A stretch of DNA of 64,000 nucleotides, taken from positions 1,488,001 to 1,552,000 of the forward strand of contig OY756145.1 in NCBI GenBank assembly GCA_963576785.1, read 5' to 3'. A program made the position numbers and the translations under genes. The notes beneath the pieces were generated by a model, which saw only the letters and a list, made by a program, of their open reading frames with translations, searched no databases and was not told where the DNA came from. Below are positions 47,501 to 59,600 of the stretch, in pieces. The first letter of the stretch is position 1. Every line of letters begins with the position of its first letter. The stretch is from Chlorophyllum brunneum (lineage: Eukaryota > Basidiomycota > Agaricomycetes > Agaricales > Agaricaceae).

Positions 47501-50500
47501 CGTGGATCAGACTGCCGCTTCAGCCACGACATTCAGCCTGGAAGGAGCAGCAGCCATAGTTCACGGGAAGCGTCGCAGCAACATCACCTGAAGAACGATT
47601 CTACGTCCGCAGCTCCACCTGCAGAACATTCCAGTCCGACAGTACCCTCCCCCCGACCCGTGGGTTCGACATATGGTGGTAGACACCGCTATGATCGTGG
47701 GTTTATCGACCAGTGGAATAGGGAAGTTGCTGTGAGTCCAGTCAGTAGCGAAGTGGGCGATGGTAAAAGGCGTAAAGGTTCAAGCCCCCAACGCATGAGT
47801 CACAGTCGTGGCAGCGTCAATGGCACCAATCGGTCAGTAGAAAATCCTCCCGCCGGTAATGGTTCCTGCCAGTTCTATCTTATTGGTCGTTGTTCCAATG
47901 GTGACACTTGCCCTTCTTCCCATGATCTAGCCGCGGAAGGAGTCAGACATGATGTTACCACCGATGAAATCCCCCAGAAACTTCAAGAAACACGCAGATC
48001 TAGACGTCGAAGTGTTTGTGGCGGTCAGCGCAGTATAATAGAGGGAGATGCTCGGGGGGAGGGTATGAATGAGGACGAATGTACTCCGCATGCCGAAAAT
48101 GAAGATATTACCGCGAATTATGACGATGCTAGTGCCCAGCACCATGTCATTGACAAGAAATGGGGCCTTGATGATCAGTGGGGTGATAACCCGATTGAGG
48201 TGCCCGAGGAAGACATCAAGATTGACAAACCCTGCCTGTATTATGGCCAAGGATATTGTGTGGCCGGAAACCGCTGTCGCTACCTGCATATTGATCCTGA
48301 GCAACCCAGTCCTGAGGTGCGTTCCATGCTACGGCAATGTCCCCGTCCGTTCGTGATACTGATGTGTCAAGCAGAGGAGTATTAAAGAAGTGCAGCCCAT
48401 CCTCCCAAGGGACGAGGGACAGGATGTGTCGGAAGCTGGCACTCGTGACCGGGTATCACACATCGAGCCAGGAGGAGCTGAAGCTGTAAGTCGAGTAAGC
48501 CTAACTCTGTACCTTATCTGATTTGTTAACACACACCCAGAGGGACTATGGCCATCCCCTGGTTGAGAGATCCATCTTTGGTTGTGCTGTCGTCTTCGAT
48601 CGTGACTGTTTGCCTGACAGAATCACCACGGGCACTGATTCTCAAAACTTGCTACTCCAGGGGCCCCCCGACATTACGGAGGCTCGAGTACATGACGCCG
48701 TCAATAAGTACGGTCCTGTTGAAGACATTGTCATCACGCGTCAACAACCTGAGCCAGAAGAAGTCTCCGTGGACGATTCAGATGCAGAAGAGGGGAAAAG
48801 GGAAGAGCAAGAGGGCTCATCCGAAGTGGAGAGCCTGCCGCCGCCGAAGTCCATCATTCATGTTCAATTCAAGGAAATGGAGGACGCCGCTGCTGCTGCT
48901 AGGGGCCTTAATGGCACGCTCGCTAATACCTTGACCGTTGAACCTGCATCCACCACGACCACTTGGGTGATGTTTAGGTGGCCGCAGGCTACCAGAGCTG
49001 CATGGGTATTCTATTCGACCGTCACAAAGGCTAAGGCGATGGCAGAAAAACTTCACGGTACTATCTTTCAAGACAGGAAGATAGTCGCATCATTCCTGCG
49101 GCCAGATAAGAGACAAAAGGACCTGTATGCGGTCAAACTAGAGGGGTTGCCTGCCAGTACGAGCAAGGAAGATTTGACCGATATGGTTCAAGAAGCAAAG
49201 CTCGTGACGATCAGCGAGTTGACTTACATCGACAATCCCCGAGAAGTCCTCCAGCGGTTTGAGGGCTTGAAGGCTTTCGTGGATGTTTCGGAGGACCCTT
49301 CCAGGATCAAGGCGGTTGCCTTCGCTCGCTTCGACTCGGAGAAGTCAGTTTCCCAGGCATTGAGTATGCATGGAGCCAAGCCCAAGTTCCTTGGCAAACA
49401 AGAGCTTGTCGTGGAGAGGGCCTGGTTCGCCTACTATACTCTCCCAACCGGAGCTTTCAAAGCCGTCTCAACCCAAGTCGCTGCGCTGCACATTCAGTGC
49501 GAGGGTCGCGCTCATATCGAATCTGCCGATGTCGGGGAGTATCGTATGATCTACCTCTATTCACCAGACGAGGAAAAATCTACTTTTGCTAATGCCAACC
49601 TCTCCCTGCAAGCTATATGTCATGGTACAGTCATCATGACGGCAGAAAACCGAAGAGAATGGGACGAATACCTCTACTCGACGAGCAGTGGCAAGGTCAT
49701 CGAGAGCCTCAATGCCAGAGACAGGTTTTACATTTTTTCAAATACTTCCGCCCGTCAAATTCACGTCTTGGGATCCGGCGTTGATCGGGACAAAGGGGTT
49801 TCAGCCTTCAGAAAGCTTTTGCAGAAAGTGCGAGCATCGTGCCAGACATACCCGATACATCGCAATATCATACGTCAGCTCGTGAATGGTGGGTTCTCTG
49901 AAATTCAAGATAGCGTTGGAGCCAATAAACTGTCCTTGGATGTGCTTCGCTCCGTCCTGGTTGTCAGAGGGGTTGAGAAGGTCTTGGGGCAAAAGATCCG
50001 CCACATCCTGGAATTCGCGCCTTCCAGCGAGGCCCGTGACCGATCCAATTGCTCCGACCACCTTTGTTCCGTCTGCGAGCTACGACCAGGCGGTGACGGC
50101 TCCAATGTTGTCATCAAGCTATCCTGCGGACATGTCTACTGCATGTCATGTCTGCAGTATGCCTTGATTTTTGCGACTCAGGATCACTCCGCCCCGATCA
50201 AGTGTATCGGTCGGATACTTACTAGTGGTACGGAGGATACAGTCCCTTGTGCCCAGCCCATCACCTATGCCACCGCTCGGGACCTCTTGCCCCTCCTTAT
50301 CGAGCCAGAATACCTCAAGATTGCCTTCATCACCTATGTTCTCTCTCGTACAAACGAATATTTCTTCTGCCCTTCTCTGCATTGTGACACTGTATACAGG
50401 CACGGCGTTCCTGGTGACACTGCACGCTGTCCCATCTGCAAGGCTTGGATTTGCCTCTTTTGTAGATCAATGACCCATGATGGTATCGACTGTAAAGGAG

Positions 50501-50532
50501 CGCAGGAAATTCGAAAGACCATCCGTAATTGA
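44510..50532 (+). CDS. Giant CCCH-finger, GW-repeat, RING-IBR protein
   Basis: Four exons (44510-44801, 44889-48316, 48375-48485, 48541-50532) give 1,940 residues. About nine CCCH zinc fingers of mostly C-x7/8-C-x5-C-x3-H spacing are scattered over the first 1,250 residues, for example CKMFMKGSCKYGRRCKFPH and CYRFEQEGRCLRGSDCRFSH; one more is degenerate. Between fingers the chain is acidic and disordered, with isolated Trp and a tandem SGWGKQNDD repeat. An RRM-like segment follows (NLLLQGPPDITEARVHDAV), then a long region similar to the middle of plant DEAH11/12 C-termini. The end has a RING (CSVCELRP to LSCGHVYCMSC) and an IBR (FFCPSLHC, CPICKAWICLFC). It ends right after the IBR, with no second RING. 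I infer an RNA-binding ubiquitin-ligase-like protein. The target is unknown. Confidence 0.8.
46195..46605 (+). repeat. Tandem duplicated CCCH module inside the RING-IBR gene
   Basis: Two copies of about 60 residues: HWSRFADPTIDYNLAFCKAF through YEYTLLFKDPQP, then HWSHFADPTCDSNVAFCKGY through EEYTLLFKDPQP. Each holds one CCCH finger. The first copy has seven residues between its second and third Cys, the second copy five. Confidence 0.85.
47231..47350 (+). repeat. 27-bp tandem repeat coding for GW motifs
   Basis: Four full 27-bp units (47231, 47258, 47285, 47312) and a partial fifth encode SGWGKQN plus two variable residues. More WG and GW pairs flank the array from about 47160. All units keep the reading frame. 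Confidence 0.9.
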
Positions 50533-50632
50533 CGACCTATACGATTTGTACCTCGCCCTTTGTAGATGTTTATGTACTGTATAATATACTGCTGCAACAG
50601 AATGATTATCACATATCCATTAGGCTCTTATC

Positions 50633-51331
50633 CTATTTCCCATGTCGTACGGTTTCGAGGTTAGGCATTGCTGAGACCAACCGAGACACCAGCTCATCGC
50701 TGCCGCCCAAGACCTTCAAGTGCCGAAGAAACGGGAGTGTCCATAATGAAACATGGGGTGAGCGACCTGGGGGAGTGACGACGATCTTGGGCGGAGGCAC
50801 GTCCGTCTGCGTCTGCACAAACTCCAAATTCAACCACTCGACCGTTTTCGGAAAGTCGATGAACCTCGCCCAGTCGAAAATATCATTCAAGTCCACGTCG
50901 GTATAACGCAGAGTTAATGTCCGAAAATTGGGTAGATCACCAAAAAGGCGCAGGTTATAAAGGAAATCAGAGAGAGCTACGCCCATGGGGGGCTCCGTGG
51001 TCCAATGTAACGGACGGAAGGTCGGACTTTGCTGAGCAATTTCAAAGGTAATCGAGCGACAGAGCTCTACGATCTGGTTCATCGAGCGTTGTATTGGAAA
51101 CTGCAGAGCGTTCCCTCGTAGCGAGTGAATGAACTTGTCGGCATAGGACGGTGTGGGTATGCAGACATGGATGGACGATACTCGCAGATATGCCGCAAGA
51201 GCACATCTACTGACGAGGGGTAATGATGTCATGAGCAAGACACGCTCGTTGAGAGCGAGCTGGAGATGCCAGGCTTGGGAGATGACTTCCTCTAAAAGCT
51301 CAAGTGGAAGATGCGGTGATACTGTGGCCAT
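50633..51331 (-). CDS. F-box-like protein of the mushroom family
   Basis: A single exon of 232 residues. The ATG at 51331 gives MATVSPHLPLELLEEVISQAW, an F-box-like start. An upstream in-frame extension to 51445 has no ATG. The remainder has LTLRYTDVDLNDIFDWARFI and WLNLEFVQTQTD, which resemble short leucine-rich segments of Agaricomycete F-box proteins. F-box proteins recruit substrates to SCF ubiquitin ligases; the substrate here is unknown. It ends in MPNLETVRHGK, 100 bp from the convergent RING-IBR gene. Confidence 0.6.
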   Translation of the reverse strand: MATVSPHLPLELLEEVISQAWHLQLALNERVLLMTSLPLVSRCALAAYLRVSSIHVCIPTPSYADKFIHSLRGNALQFPIQRSMNQIVELCRSITFEIAQQSPTFRPLHWTTEPPMGVALSDFLYNLRLFGDLPNFRTLTLRYTDVDLNDIFDWARFIDFPKTVEWLNLEFVQTQTDVPPPKIVVTPPGRSPHVSLWTLPFLRHLKVLGGSDELVSRLVSAMPNLETVRHGK

Positions 51332-51685
51332 GAGCGTAAGGGGTAGAGGTAAAATGTGGGTGAGGGGAAGCGGATTGCGCACACGGACGACTGGTTTATA
51401 ACTCACTGCAGGATCCCCTTTCGCCTTATCCGCGAACTGAAACATGTCCAGTTCGGTCCAAGCTTCTACCTAAACTTGTGTAAGATATTTTGCATGAGTC
51501 AAGGATCAAGAGTCCAGTGTGTTACTGGCCTACGGCTTGCGATGATAGCGCATGTCGGAGGTTTAGTAGCGTCTGCTTTACTGGCCGCAATGGACCGGAA
51601 TGTGTAAGCGCAATAGTAAATTCCGCCCCCACCGGAATGGGTGGTGCCTTATCAGGAAACGCGACAAACGGTGTACAGGATAGTC
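51332..51685. other. Intergenic, no gene seen
   Basis: A 354-bp gap with the F-box gene promoter and the carboxypeptidase 3' flank. Confidence 0.5.
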
Positions 51686-54110
51686 CTACAACTGCGTAGA
51701 CTCGTCAGAGTTCAGAATGAGGGTCATAAAAAATCTAATCATCTCTTTGAAAGAGTCGATTTCTTGGTCTGAGCGAATGTGAGTTGATGATAGATAGAAG
51801 ATCAAGAAAACACTGACATTCATTGACAGTATGAATGCCCTTCGGGAGTCCCAGGACCACGTCACCGAAGTTCTGGTGATTATAGCGAAAGATGGAAGAC
51901 GAAAGGTTCCAGTAATATCGTGTATCTAATATATTCTTTTCATCAGCGGTCTCACACCTCGACAAGAATTAATCGCGAGTGACCTGTATTTCCGGACATC
52001 ATACCCGGCGCTACAACGATACTACCGGCGCCTTCCAAGCCGCGATGTGAATTGTATGCGGCCTTGATCGTCCCGGAGAGGAGTTGGTATGGTGCCGCAC
52101 CTTGAGCGGTGGGTGTTATAGGGGCAGGTTCCAAAGCATCGTGAAAGGGGTCTCCAAGTTCAAGACTACCCCGGGAGGCGCCGCTGCCTCCTGTGATGCT
52201 CTCACCAAAGGCAGTGTATGTAAGATTGAATCGGCGCGCAAGGGACTTAAGTAGCTCTGTGTCTCTAGCTCTGGTCTTCTTCAAGGAGCTAATCGTTGTT
52301 TGAGTATCTTTCAGACTATGGGTGGGGTGAGACCCACCTGGATACGGCGATACGGTGGTTCACGATAGCAGATGCTTGTTCTGGAAGAGCATTTGCCTTG
52401 ATTCCACCGTTGATGATGTCAATGGCCTGAGTCGTGCCAATCAAACTCTTGAGTACATGATCACTCGAAATCACCTCTTTCAATTTGCGCAGGGCATCGT
52501 CTGAAGTTGCCGAGGTCGTAATCAACCTCCGAAGGTCATCAGGCATAGTGCTTGCGTGCTCCCCGAAGCATTGGAAAGCCGCATATAACGGATCATCGCG
52601 GTTCTAACGCAAAAATGTATCAGCAGATCATCATTTCGGCTGCATTAACCTTACAAATTCGAGCTCGAAAGGATGCTGTTCCAGGTGCACCAGCATCGCT
52701 GAGAGAATACCGATTGACTGCGAGTATGAGAATAAGCGGGGTGATCAAGCAAGAGGGGCGCACTGTATGGTCTGGTGGAATGCTGGAATGACCACCAGCG
52801 GTAGCGACTTTGACTTCAACGTCAGTGTAACCTTTCTCCGCAATGCCAGGTATCGCGAAAGTGGTGCCAAACTGCTTCCCAAATCCAGCTGGACGATGTC
52901 TAAGGTTAACCCAACGCTACTTCGGGATCGCCACGGCTCGACTTACCTCCTTCATCAATCACGAAAGCGAAGCCATCTTTTCCATACAGGTCCAAGAGAA
53001 CAGAGGCTAACCGGGCTGCACCCTAAACAACGATTATTATTCGATCTTGATCATCTCTGAGGGGCAGATGCCATACTTGTAGTCCGCTGACTTCTTCGTC
53101 AAAGCCAAATGCAAGGACAATGGTACGGGTTGGTTGGAACTTGCTGGAGATGAGAGTTTCAACAGAAGCACTACCAAAAGATTGAGTGAGGTAGATCTAA
53201 GTCAACGAGACAAACCACGTGCAGTACGCCAATAAGGCCGCTCTTGTCATCAGAGCTCCCGCGGCCCCAGATCCTTTCACCTGGGATACTGTGGTATGAA
53301 TCTCTGCTTGGGCGAAGGCGCTGAATTGGGGCTCATTACCGTCGAAGTGACCGGAAAATGGCGGGTGAGTCCATTCATCAACGGTCTTTGTCTCCACTGG
53401 CACGACATCTGGAGTACAGCAGGATAAGTCGCTGCTAGCAGTCATCGGACAGTGATGGACCTTGATGAGCAGCCAACAAGATTGGCTTGAGTCCAGGGGA
53501 TGATCCTTTCCACTCGAATATCAGTCCATACGTGTTGACCTTAGTCAAAATGAGGGTAGTATGCCTGGGGTTGCATGAGGCAGGGGTAGAATAACGGGCT
53601 GTACAACGTACACTAAAGGGAAAGCTTTCGAGAGATACTCTTGAAAAGGTTCGAATATTTTCCACCTAGGATCCACGCCAACTGGATCCATGGCGTCCCA
53701 GGATTCCGTTCTCAAAGCATTCGGTTGAGCAATGCACGTACATAGACAGTAGGATACAACACTCACGGAATCTGAACAGCGCCACTGAGCCAATCGACTG
53801 CCTTCGACTGGAAGTCATCAGAGCCAATAATTGCGCTCAAATTCGTCCATAATTCGCTATGCTTGGCGGGAAAGAGTACGTCAACTTGCACACAAGTGGG
53901 TATGGAAGCAAGGATGCTCGACAGGGCTTTCCCCTCATGATGACACCATCCCCGACGGATAGCCGTAGCCCAGAATAAGCCAGCAGCGCCAGCAAGGATA
54001 AGAGACTGGAGTAGGATCTTGGATCTCAACCTGCCCGATGTCTTTGGCATGGGTTCAAATGAGGTGGAAACTGGCAAATAGTCAGAGTTGGTCTTTTGCT
54101 GCGCCTTCAT
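51686..54110 (-). CDS. CPS1: M20 family carboxypeptidase (CPS1-like)
   Basis: A zinc peptidase related to yeast vacuolar carboxypeptidase S. The ATG at 54110 begins MKAQQKTNSDYLP. A short cytosolic tail precedes one membrane helix (SLILAGAAGLFWATAI), as in CPS1, where the helix acts as a signal anchor. Metal and active-site motifs are AAHQDVVPVE, restored by an intron after CATCAAG, DEWTHPPFSG and IWGRGSSDDKSG. Later motifs are IINGGIKANALPE, GIVVAPGMMSGNTD, TRYYWNLSSSIFRYNHQN and IHTVNE. The last two exons join over introns ending ATATTAG and CGCTCAG, and the protein ends SFKEMIRFFMTLILN, stop at 51686. About eight exons. If the last introns are missed the C-terminus would be false. Confidence 0.88.
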
Positions 54111-55822
54111 GATGAGACTGTGAGAAAGAGGTGGTGAGAGCTGGACAACCTTTCCATTCCGCTCCCACACTCCTCAACAACGGCGCGAGACCCACTCAGG
54201 TAATTATGGAAATTATTCTCAACATACAGCTGATCACACAAGTAGCTGATAAGTTCGCAAGTGCGACCTGAGGCAGATATACATATACTCGGCAGGGCTT
54301 CTGCTCGTGCGGGAGGTGTTGTGTTTTACGTTTCCGTGATCACACAGTCTGGGGATGTGGCACATGCATATCAATTCCCTGGCTGGTACCCAATCAAACG
54401 ATCGGAAGGAGACATCAGAACCAGGATTTAATATTTATCCTCGATACACGTCGATACACCAGGCGCCGGAGCATCGGAAAGGTTTCGGAAAGGTCAAGCC
54501 TCGCCACAGGTTGGAACTATATTCGAATCCGACACCATGCCAAGTGTTTGGGTATGATTGATGAAATATAGCCTACTGTGAGAAACAACAGTCGGGGCAA
54601 TTTATTCACCAACGACCCTGCGAGATATTCACCAACGGATTGCGGATATTGCTTGGTATTACCCAAGGTTTACTGACCCATGGTCAAACACATGTAACGG
54701 CATAAGACTCGGGTAGTCTTGGTTGACACGCCTAGGTGTGGATGAAGATAACCTGCTTGAACCTACAGCGGTAGTCCGAACATCCCAGTTCCATTATGCT
54801 GTTTCGAATTCATTAGTAGCTTCACGAATAAGAACTTTATCGATCCATCTTGTGGCGGCCAATGGGTGCCACGTAGACTGTTCTTCATCTCCCACCCAGA
54901 CCCTGTTGCCTGAAGATACATAACGAAATCTAGACTATCTTCCGCATTCCGAGGCGAGCGTAGCTCATACACGCTTAGCGGATGTTTCATTTTCACCAGG
55001 TCGGGGCCAACGACCAATCCAAATCCAAGGTCGTTGACTGGCAATCCAGGGAGCGGAGTTAACTATCCCAATGCCACTATCAGATTCTGATCGACTTACT
55101 AAACACCAGCGCAAATCGACTCTTGACAGTAGAAACACATCGAAGTGTCAAACCATATGGTACAACCCTACGTTATGTCGGCTCTTTCTCTCCGGTGACC
55201 TAAGGTAACTCAACAATCAGTTATCTTCGATTTGGGGACCCCAGAGCTTGTACAGGAATTTCGCAGGCAATTCCATCCCATTTGTCGCCTGAGGCAGCAC
55301 TTGCGATAGTTGCACCACGATCATTGCTCGCGGCGTTCCGCATCTGCAAATTCAGGCCCCCACAAACCCCGTCAACAAATACCACATCCTACGGGCGCTC
55401 CAGATCGGATTAGACTTTCGAATCGAGTCTACCTAACCGGTGATACTTCCTCCGAGTTGGAATATGATTTTAATCGATGTTGCCGAATACGACGGAAGCT
55501 CAGGACTTCTGGTTTCTGAGAGCCGGAGTATCAAATATAGCAATATCGACTTCCAAGCGTCGACAAAAGGTGTGCTCCAAATTCTCATCCATGTCAGGAG
55601 AATTCAGTCTAGGGAAATGCGGTAAAACTTCTATCTTCGTCATGTCGGCAGTATGACGCAGCGACTGACAGGCATTGGAGTGTAGGTCTGGACTGATAGA
55701 CTGGTACAATTCTGATACAATGTCAAAGTATTATGACATGGCCAAACTGGGCGGGTGTGGTGCTGTTACTGATTCGGTGTTTGGTGTTGTTTCGACCAAG
55801 GCATCCACTGTCCTCCATCCGA
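54111..55822. other. 1.7 kb with no recognisable gene
   Basis: Upstream region of the carboxypeptidase and of VMA10. Short open frames on the minus strand near 54763-55044 and 55500-55709 look somewhat protein-like (for example VNDLGFGLVVGPDLV) but I cannot join them or name a family. They could be remnants of a decayed gene. Confidence 0.45.
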
Positions 55823-56350
55823 ATGGTGGTTATACTCTCCTCAACTTCTACGGATGACACACTGACCACCTACCCTAGGCAGCCCAACAATCTCAATCAA
55901 TTCAGACCCTTCTAGAAGCCGAAAAAGAGGCCGCTAAGATTGTCCAACAGGCTCGCCAGTGTCTGTCACCCTCGCCAAACCCCCTGCTTCGTCTGACGTT
56001 GACGTTTACATTACAGATCGTGTGCAGAAGCTCAAAGATGCGCGCACTGAGGCCCTGAAAGAGATCGAACAGTACAAGAAAGAGAAAGAGGCCGAGTTCA
56101 AGGCGTTTGAAGCATCAGTGAGCATGCATTTACTTGGATAATTCGTATCCCTAGCTGAATACGATCCAACCCGCAGCATGCCGGTACAACCTCCTCCGCT
56201 CAAGCAACTGTCGACCGAGAGACTGATGTCAAGCTGCAAGAGATCACCGATGCATACGCTAAACATAAGGACACCGTTATCAAGAAGTTGCTTGACCGTG
56301 TCGTTCTCGTAAAGCCGGAAGCTCACCGCAATCTCAAGAAGGCTGCATAG
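55823..56350 (+). CDS. VMA10: V-type ATPase subunit G
   Basis: Peripheral-stalk subunit of the vacuolar proton pump. Exons: 55823-55825, 55879-55960, 56017-56117 and 56177-56350, together 119 residues. Exon 1 is the ATG alone, followed by a 53-nt GT-AG intron with a CTGAC branch-like site. Exon 2 begins AAQQSQSIQTLLEAEKEAAK, the family's N-terminus, then ARQYRVQKLKDAR. The helical body and C-terminal KKLLDRVVLVKPEAHRNLKK match the family. The exon-1 choice depends on the intron phase and on the family starting MAA; other starts further upstream did not keep the frame. Confidence 0.9.
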
Positions 56351-56672
56351 GTTTCCTACCACGCAGTCAACAGCATCAGACCGTGATTCATTTAGTGGAT
56401 TCCGATACGGACATGCATCATCCGACCTTGAGTAGCGGAGATTCGCTAATTAGTAGTAGATGTATCTACGATGATAATGGTATCTCGAATCCATGACGTT
56501 GGACGCGACAAACTGTTCTACAAGATACGTGCAAAGACGTTTTTTTTTACCATGTGGATGAGCTAAGATGGGTAAAGATAGACGAGATATCGCTAGAGAG
56601 GACATAACCATAATATGAGAAGAACACAACAAAGAAGCAAATGTTAAAGATATATACAAAGGAAAACAAGTG
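56351..56672. other. Intergenic between convergent genes
   Basis: A 322-bp, AT-rich gap between the VMA10 and Zn2Cys6 gene ends. No gene seen. Confidence 0.5.
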
Positions 56673-59600
56673 TCATCGCGAATCGTGAGCAAGCCAAGGC
56701 AATCCTATCGGCATCGAGGCTGTCGAACGAACATCGGAATCGTTGACTACAGTGGAGGGTGGTGGCACTGGGGGCGACCTCCGTGGTGACATTCGCTGAG
56801 GTCCACTACTTCCGTGGAACTGGGGTTTCATATCCCTCGGGGGCGCGCTCCAAGAATCCAGTAAACCACTGGCTTTCAATGACGGCAAGGACGGAAGACC
56901 GTCCCTCTGCCCACCGTTTGGAAAACCGCCGACATTTCCCGCCACACCGTCAGCGGTATCGCTCGCTGACCCTGAGTTGACCTGCAATGTCGTGGAAGGA
57001 TCAGAATACTTGACTGATCAGTTTGACGCTTACCTCTTTTTCTCGCTCACTGTACGCCCCATAGTTATCATTCCCACCGTGTCCTGCATTCGGACCGATA
57101 CCTCCAGCCGACCCTGCGGCTGAGCCTGGCCGTCCGTCCCTATCAGGGAGAGAGTGGATGGGACGATTAGAAGTATTGTGGAGACGCTGTTCATCGAATC
57201 TCCCAAGCGGGTAAGATCCTGGAGAGTTACTCGGTGACCTGTGTCTGCCAAATGAACTCTCTCCCTGCACATGTGGCAGCTGCGGTCCGGTATGGACAGG
57301 GGCAGGGTGATGTGGATCTGAGAGTCGGCGATGCGGGGCTTGGTGATGTAATGGCTGCTGGTGTTGAATTTGGTGTTCGACCGCTGACTGCTGAGATGTC
57401 AGCTGTTGCTGATGTGGGTTCGGCGGGTATTGATGTTGTGAGGATGGTGATAGCTGCTGTCGATATTCCTGTGCGAGTTCTGCTATATTGAGTCCCCATG
57501 TCTCCTCGTAATCAGCGCACCAAGTACGAATCTGGTGATCATCCCTTTTGCAATATTTGGTCAAGGACTGCAAGGAAGAACAAAGTTATCAATTCCTACG
57601 CTGAACGTCGCATATGTCAGATATCTTACGTACCCAGAGGGCCACCGCCACTTTGTTACAGTTGAGCATCGTCACAGACAGTTTTGAGGAGACAACTTAC
57701 TCAGGACGCTATTCTTTGCCCGGTCTCCCAGCATGTTCAGGATCAAATTTATCATATTGAGTGCCCATTGAGGTTCGGTTTTTGGTCCCCGGTGTGATCG
57801 ATGCCGAACCTGATTTAGATGACGAATCGACGTCAGCAAATTGCAAGTGAAGGAATGACGAAGAAGCAGGGAAATGGGCGACGATAGGGCGCACTATGAC
57901 GCAACAGGCATTGCTACGGGGTAAAAAGACGGCTGAAAAAGAATGGGACGCGTGCAGGGTAAGTACGCCTAACTGTCCAAAGCGACAGCTGGCACAAGGG
58001 TGCAGCACAAAAATGGACCAGCTATGATGCAACTGGTCTATGAAAGGCTGGAACTATTATGACACAACGCGGGTATGAAGGGAGAAGCTTGAATCGAATG
58101 ATACAAAGGGAAATGACTTCATCGCTCATAATGTCGTCGGGGAAAGATGGACAAACATAGACAAGGGACAGCGATTGCCCAAAGAGGTGAGCGACTCACC
58201 AGGTTGAAGGCCAAACCGCAGGAGGCATGATACATGTGCATGCAGCACCAGCACCATGCGCCCGTGTTAGAACTGGTTTCAAACATCGATTGTTGAACTT
58301 GGAGACTCTGTTCGGAGAACCGGAGATGATCAGGTAGTGAATCAAGCCAAGACTAAGTGTACGACATATCAGCGGTGTGTTGACACACTTGGGGAGCATC
58401 AGTACGTACTTCTAGAGCTCGTTCTGCTTCAAGCAACGCAGCTTGCGGAGCCACATTGGTTTCTGGGTCTGATCATGGGAGGGAAGCATGAATAGACCGT
58501 CTCAATCTAGTCACAAAATGTGATACACACCATTAAGACCATCCAGAGCATATTCCATCTTGGAATAGATAGTCATCACGCGGATAAGATGACCAAATTC
58601 AGATGCGTATTGAGTCCGGACGGCGCCCAAATAGAGATATTCTTGTAGAGATGAAGAATGTCAGCAGTCCGAAATTGGAAACCAAACAGCCGAAATGAAA
58701 ATGGTGGAGCGGAAGGTGGGATACGACCATCCCAACCATCCCCAGCCCACAAGAAGCTTCCAGGGATAACTCCCCCCCCCAAGCGAAGCATCTGACATAG
58801 GCCTGTGAATATGATATGGAAGCCATCCACGATCCCCGCGGTGTATCGTGGTTCCAAACGGCGATCAACAAGGTTAAAGGAGCTAAAGATGATGCCGGCG
58901 GGCGGCAAAAGTCCTGCTAAAAGCCCCCACTCACACCCGGCGGGACTTTAATACGGATGGGAGTGGAGCCAAGACAAGGATTATCAAGGATATTGACCGG
59001 TGCTCACCTGGCAAGGTAGAGTGCACACCAAGTTCGAAACTGGTCTCGTCCACAGGGAGCCGCAGGCGTAAGTCGCTGGATGTAAACGTTGTCGGTTTTT
59101 TGAAATAGATTGACGCCATCACATCGAGCAGGTGAATCAGCCAAAATATCCTTCTCACTGCCTCACGCTTGAATGATTGATGGATGAAATCGGGTGACGG
59201 CATGGGTGTTAAAGTTGGATGGTCCGGTTCATGAACACCCAAATTCTCAATTATCTGGAGAGTAAGATCTGCTAAGCATATGAATGAGATGTTCACAAAA
59301 ACGGACGAGTCGGTAAACCCCGCACCTGCATATCTTGTGTTCCACATAGTGTTTTTCTCCTTTGTGAGGACATCATGCATGAGGAGGAGAGCAAGAGCTT
59401 GTGCCGTGGCCAAGTCTGGTTCACAGACAAGCCGTCCAGCACCGTCAAACATAAGAGATAGCGCCTCCTGAGCAAAAGGTTTTCCAGCAAAGCGGGATGG
59501 ACTTGTCCGGATTCGGGGTTGTTTTGACAAGGGAGCGGCAAGGGCACATACAGCATGTAGGAGATGTTTAGGAACCCGGTTATGGCTCAAGGCATTTGAG

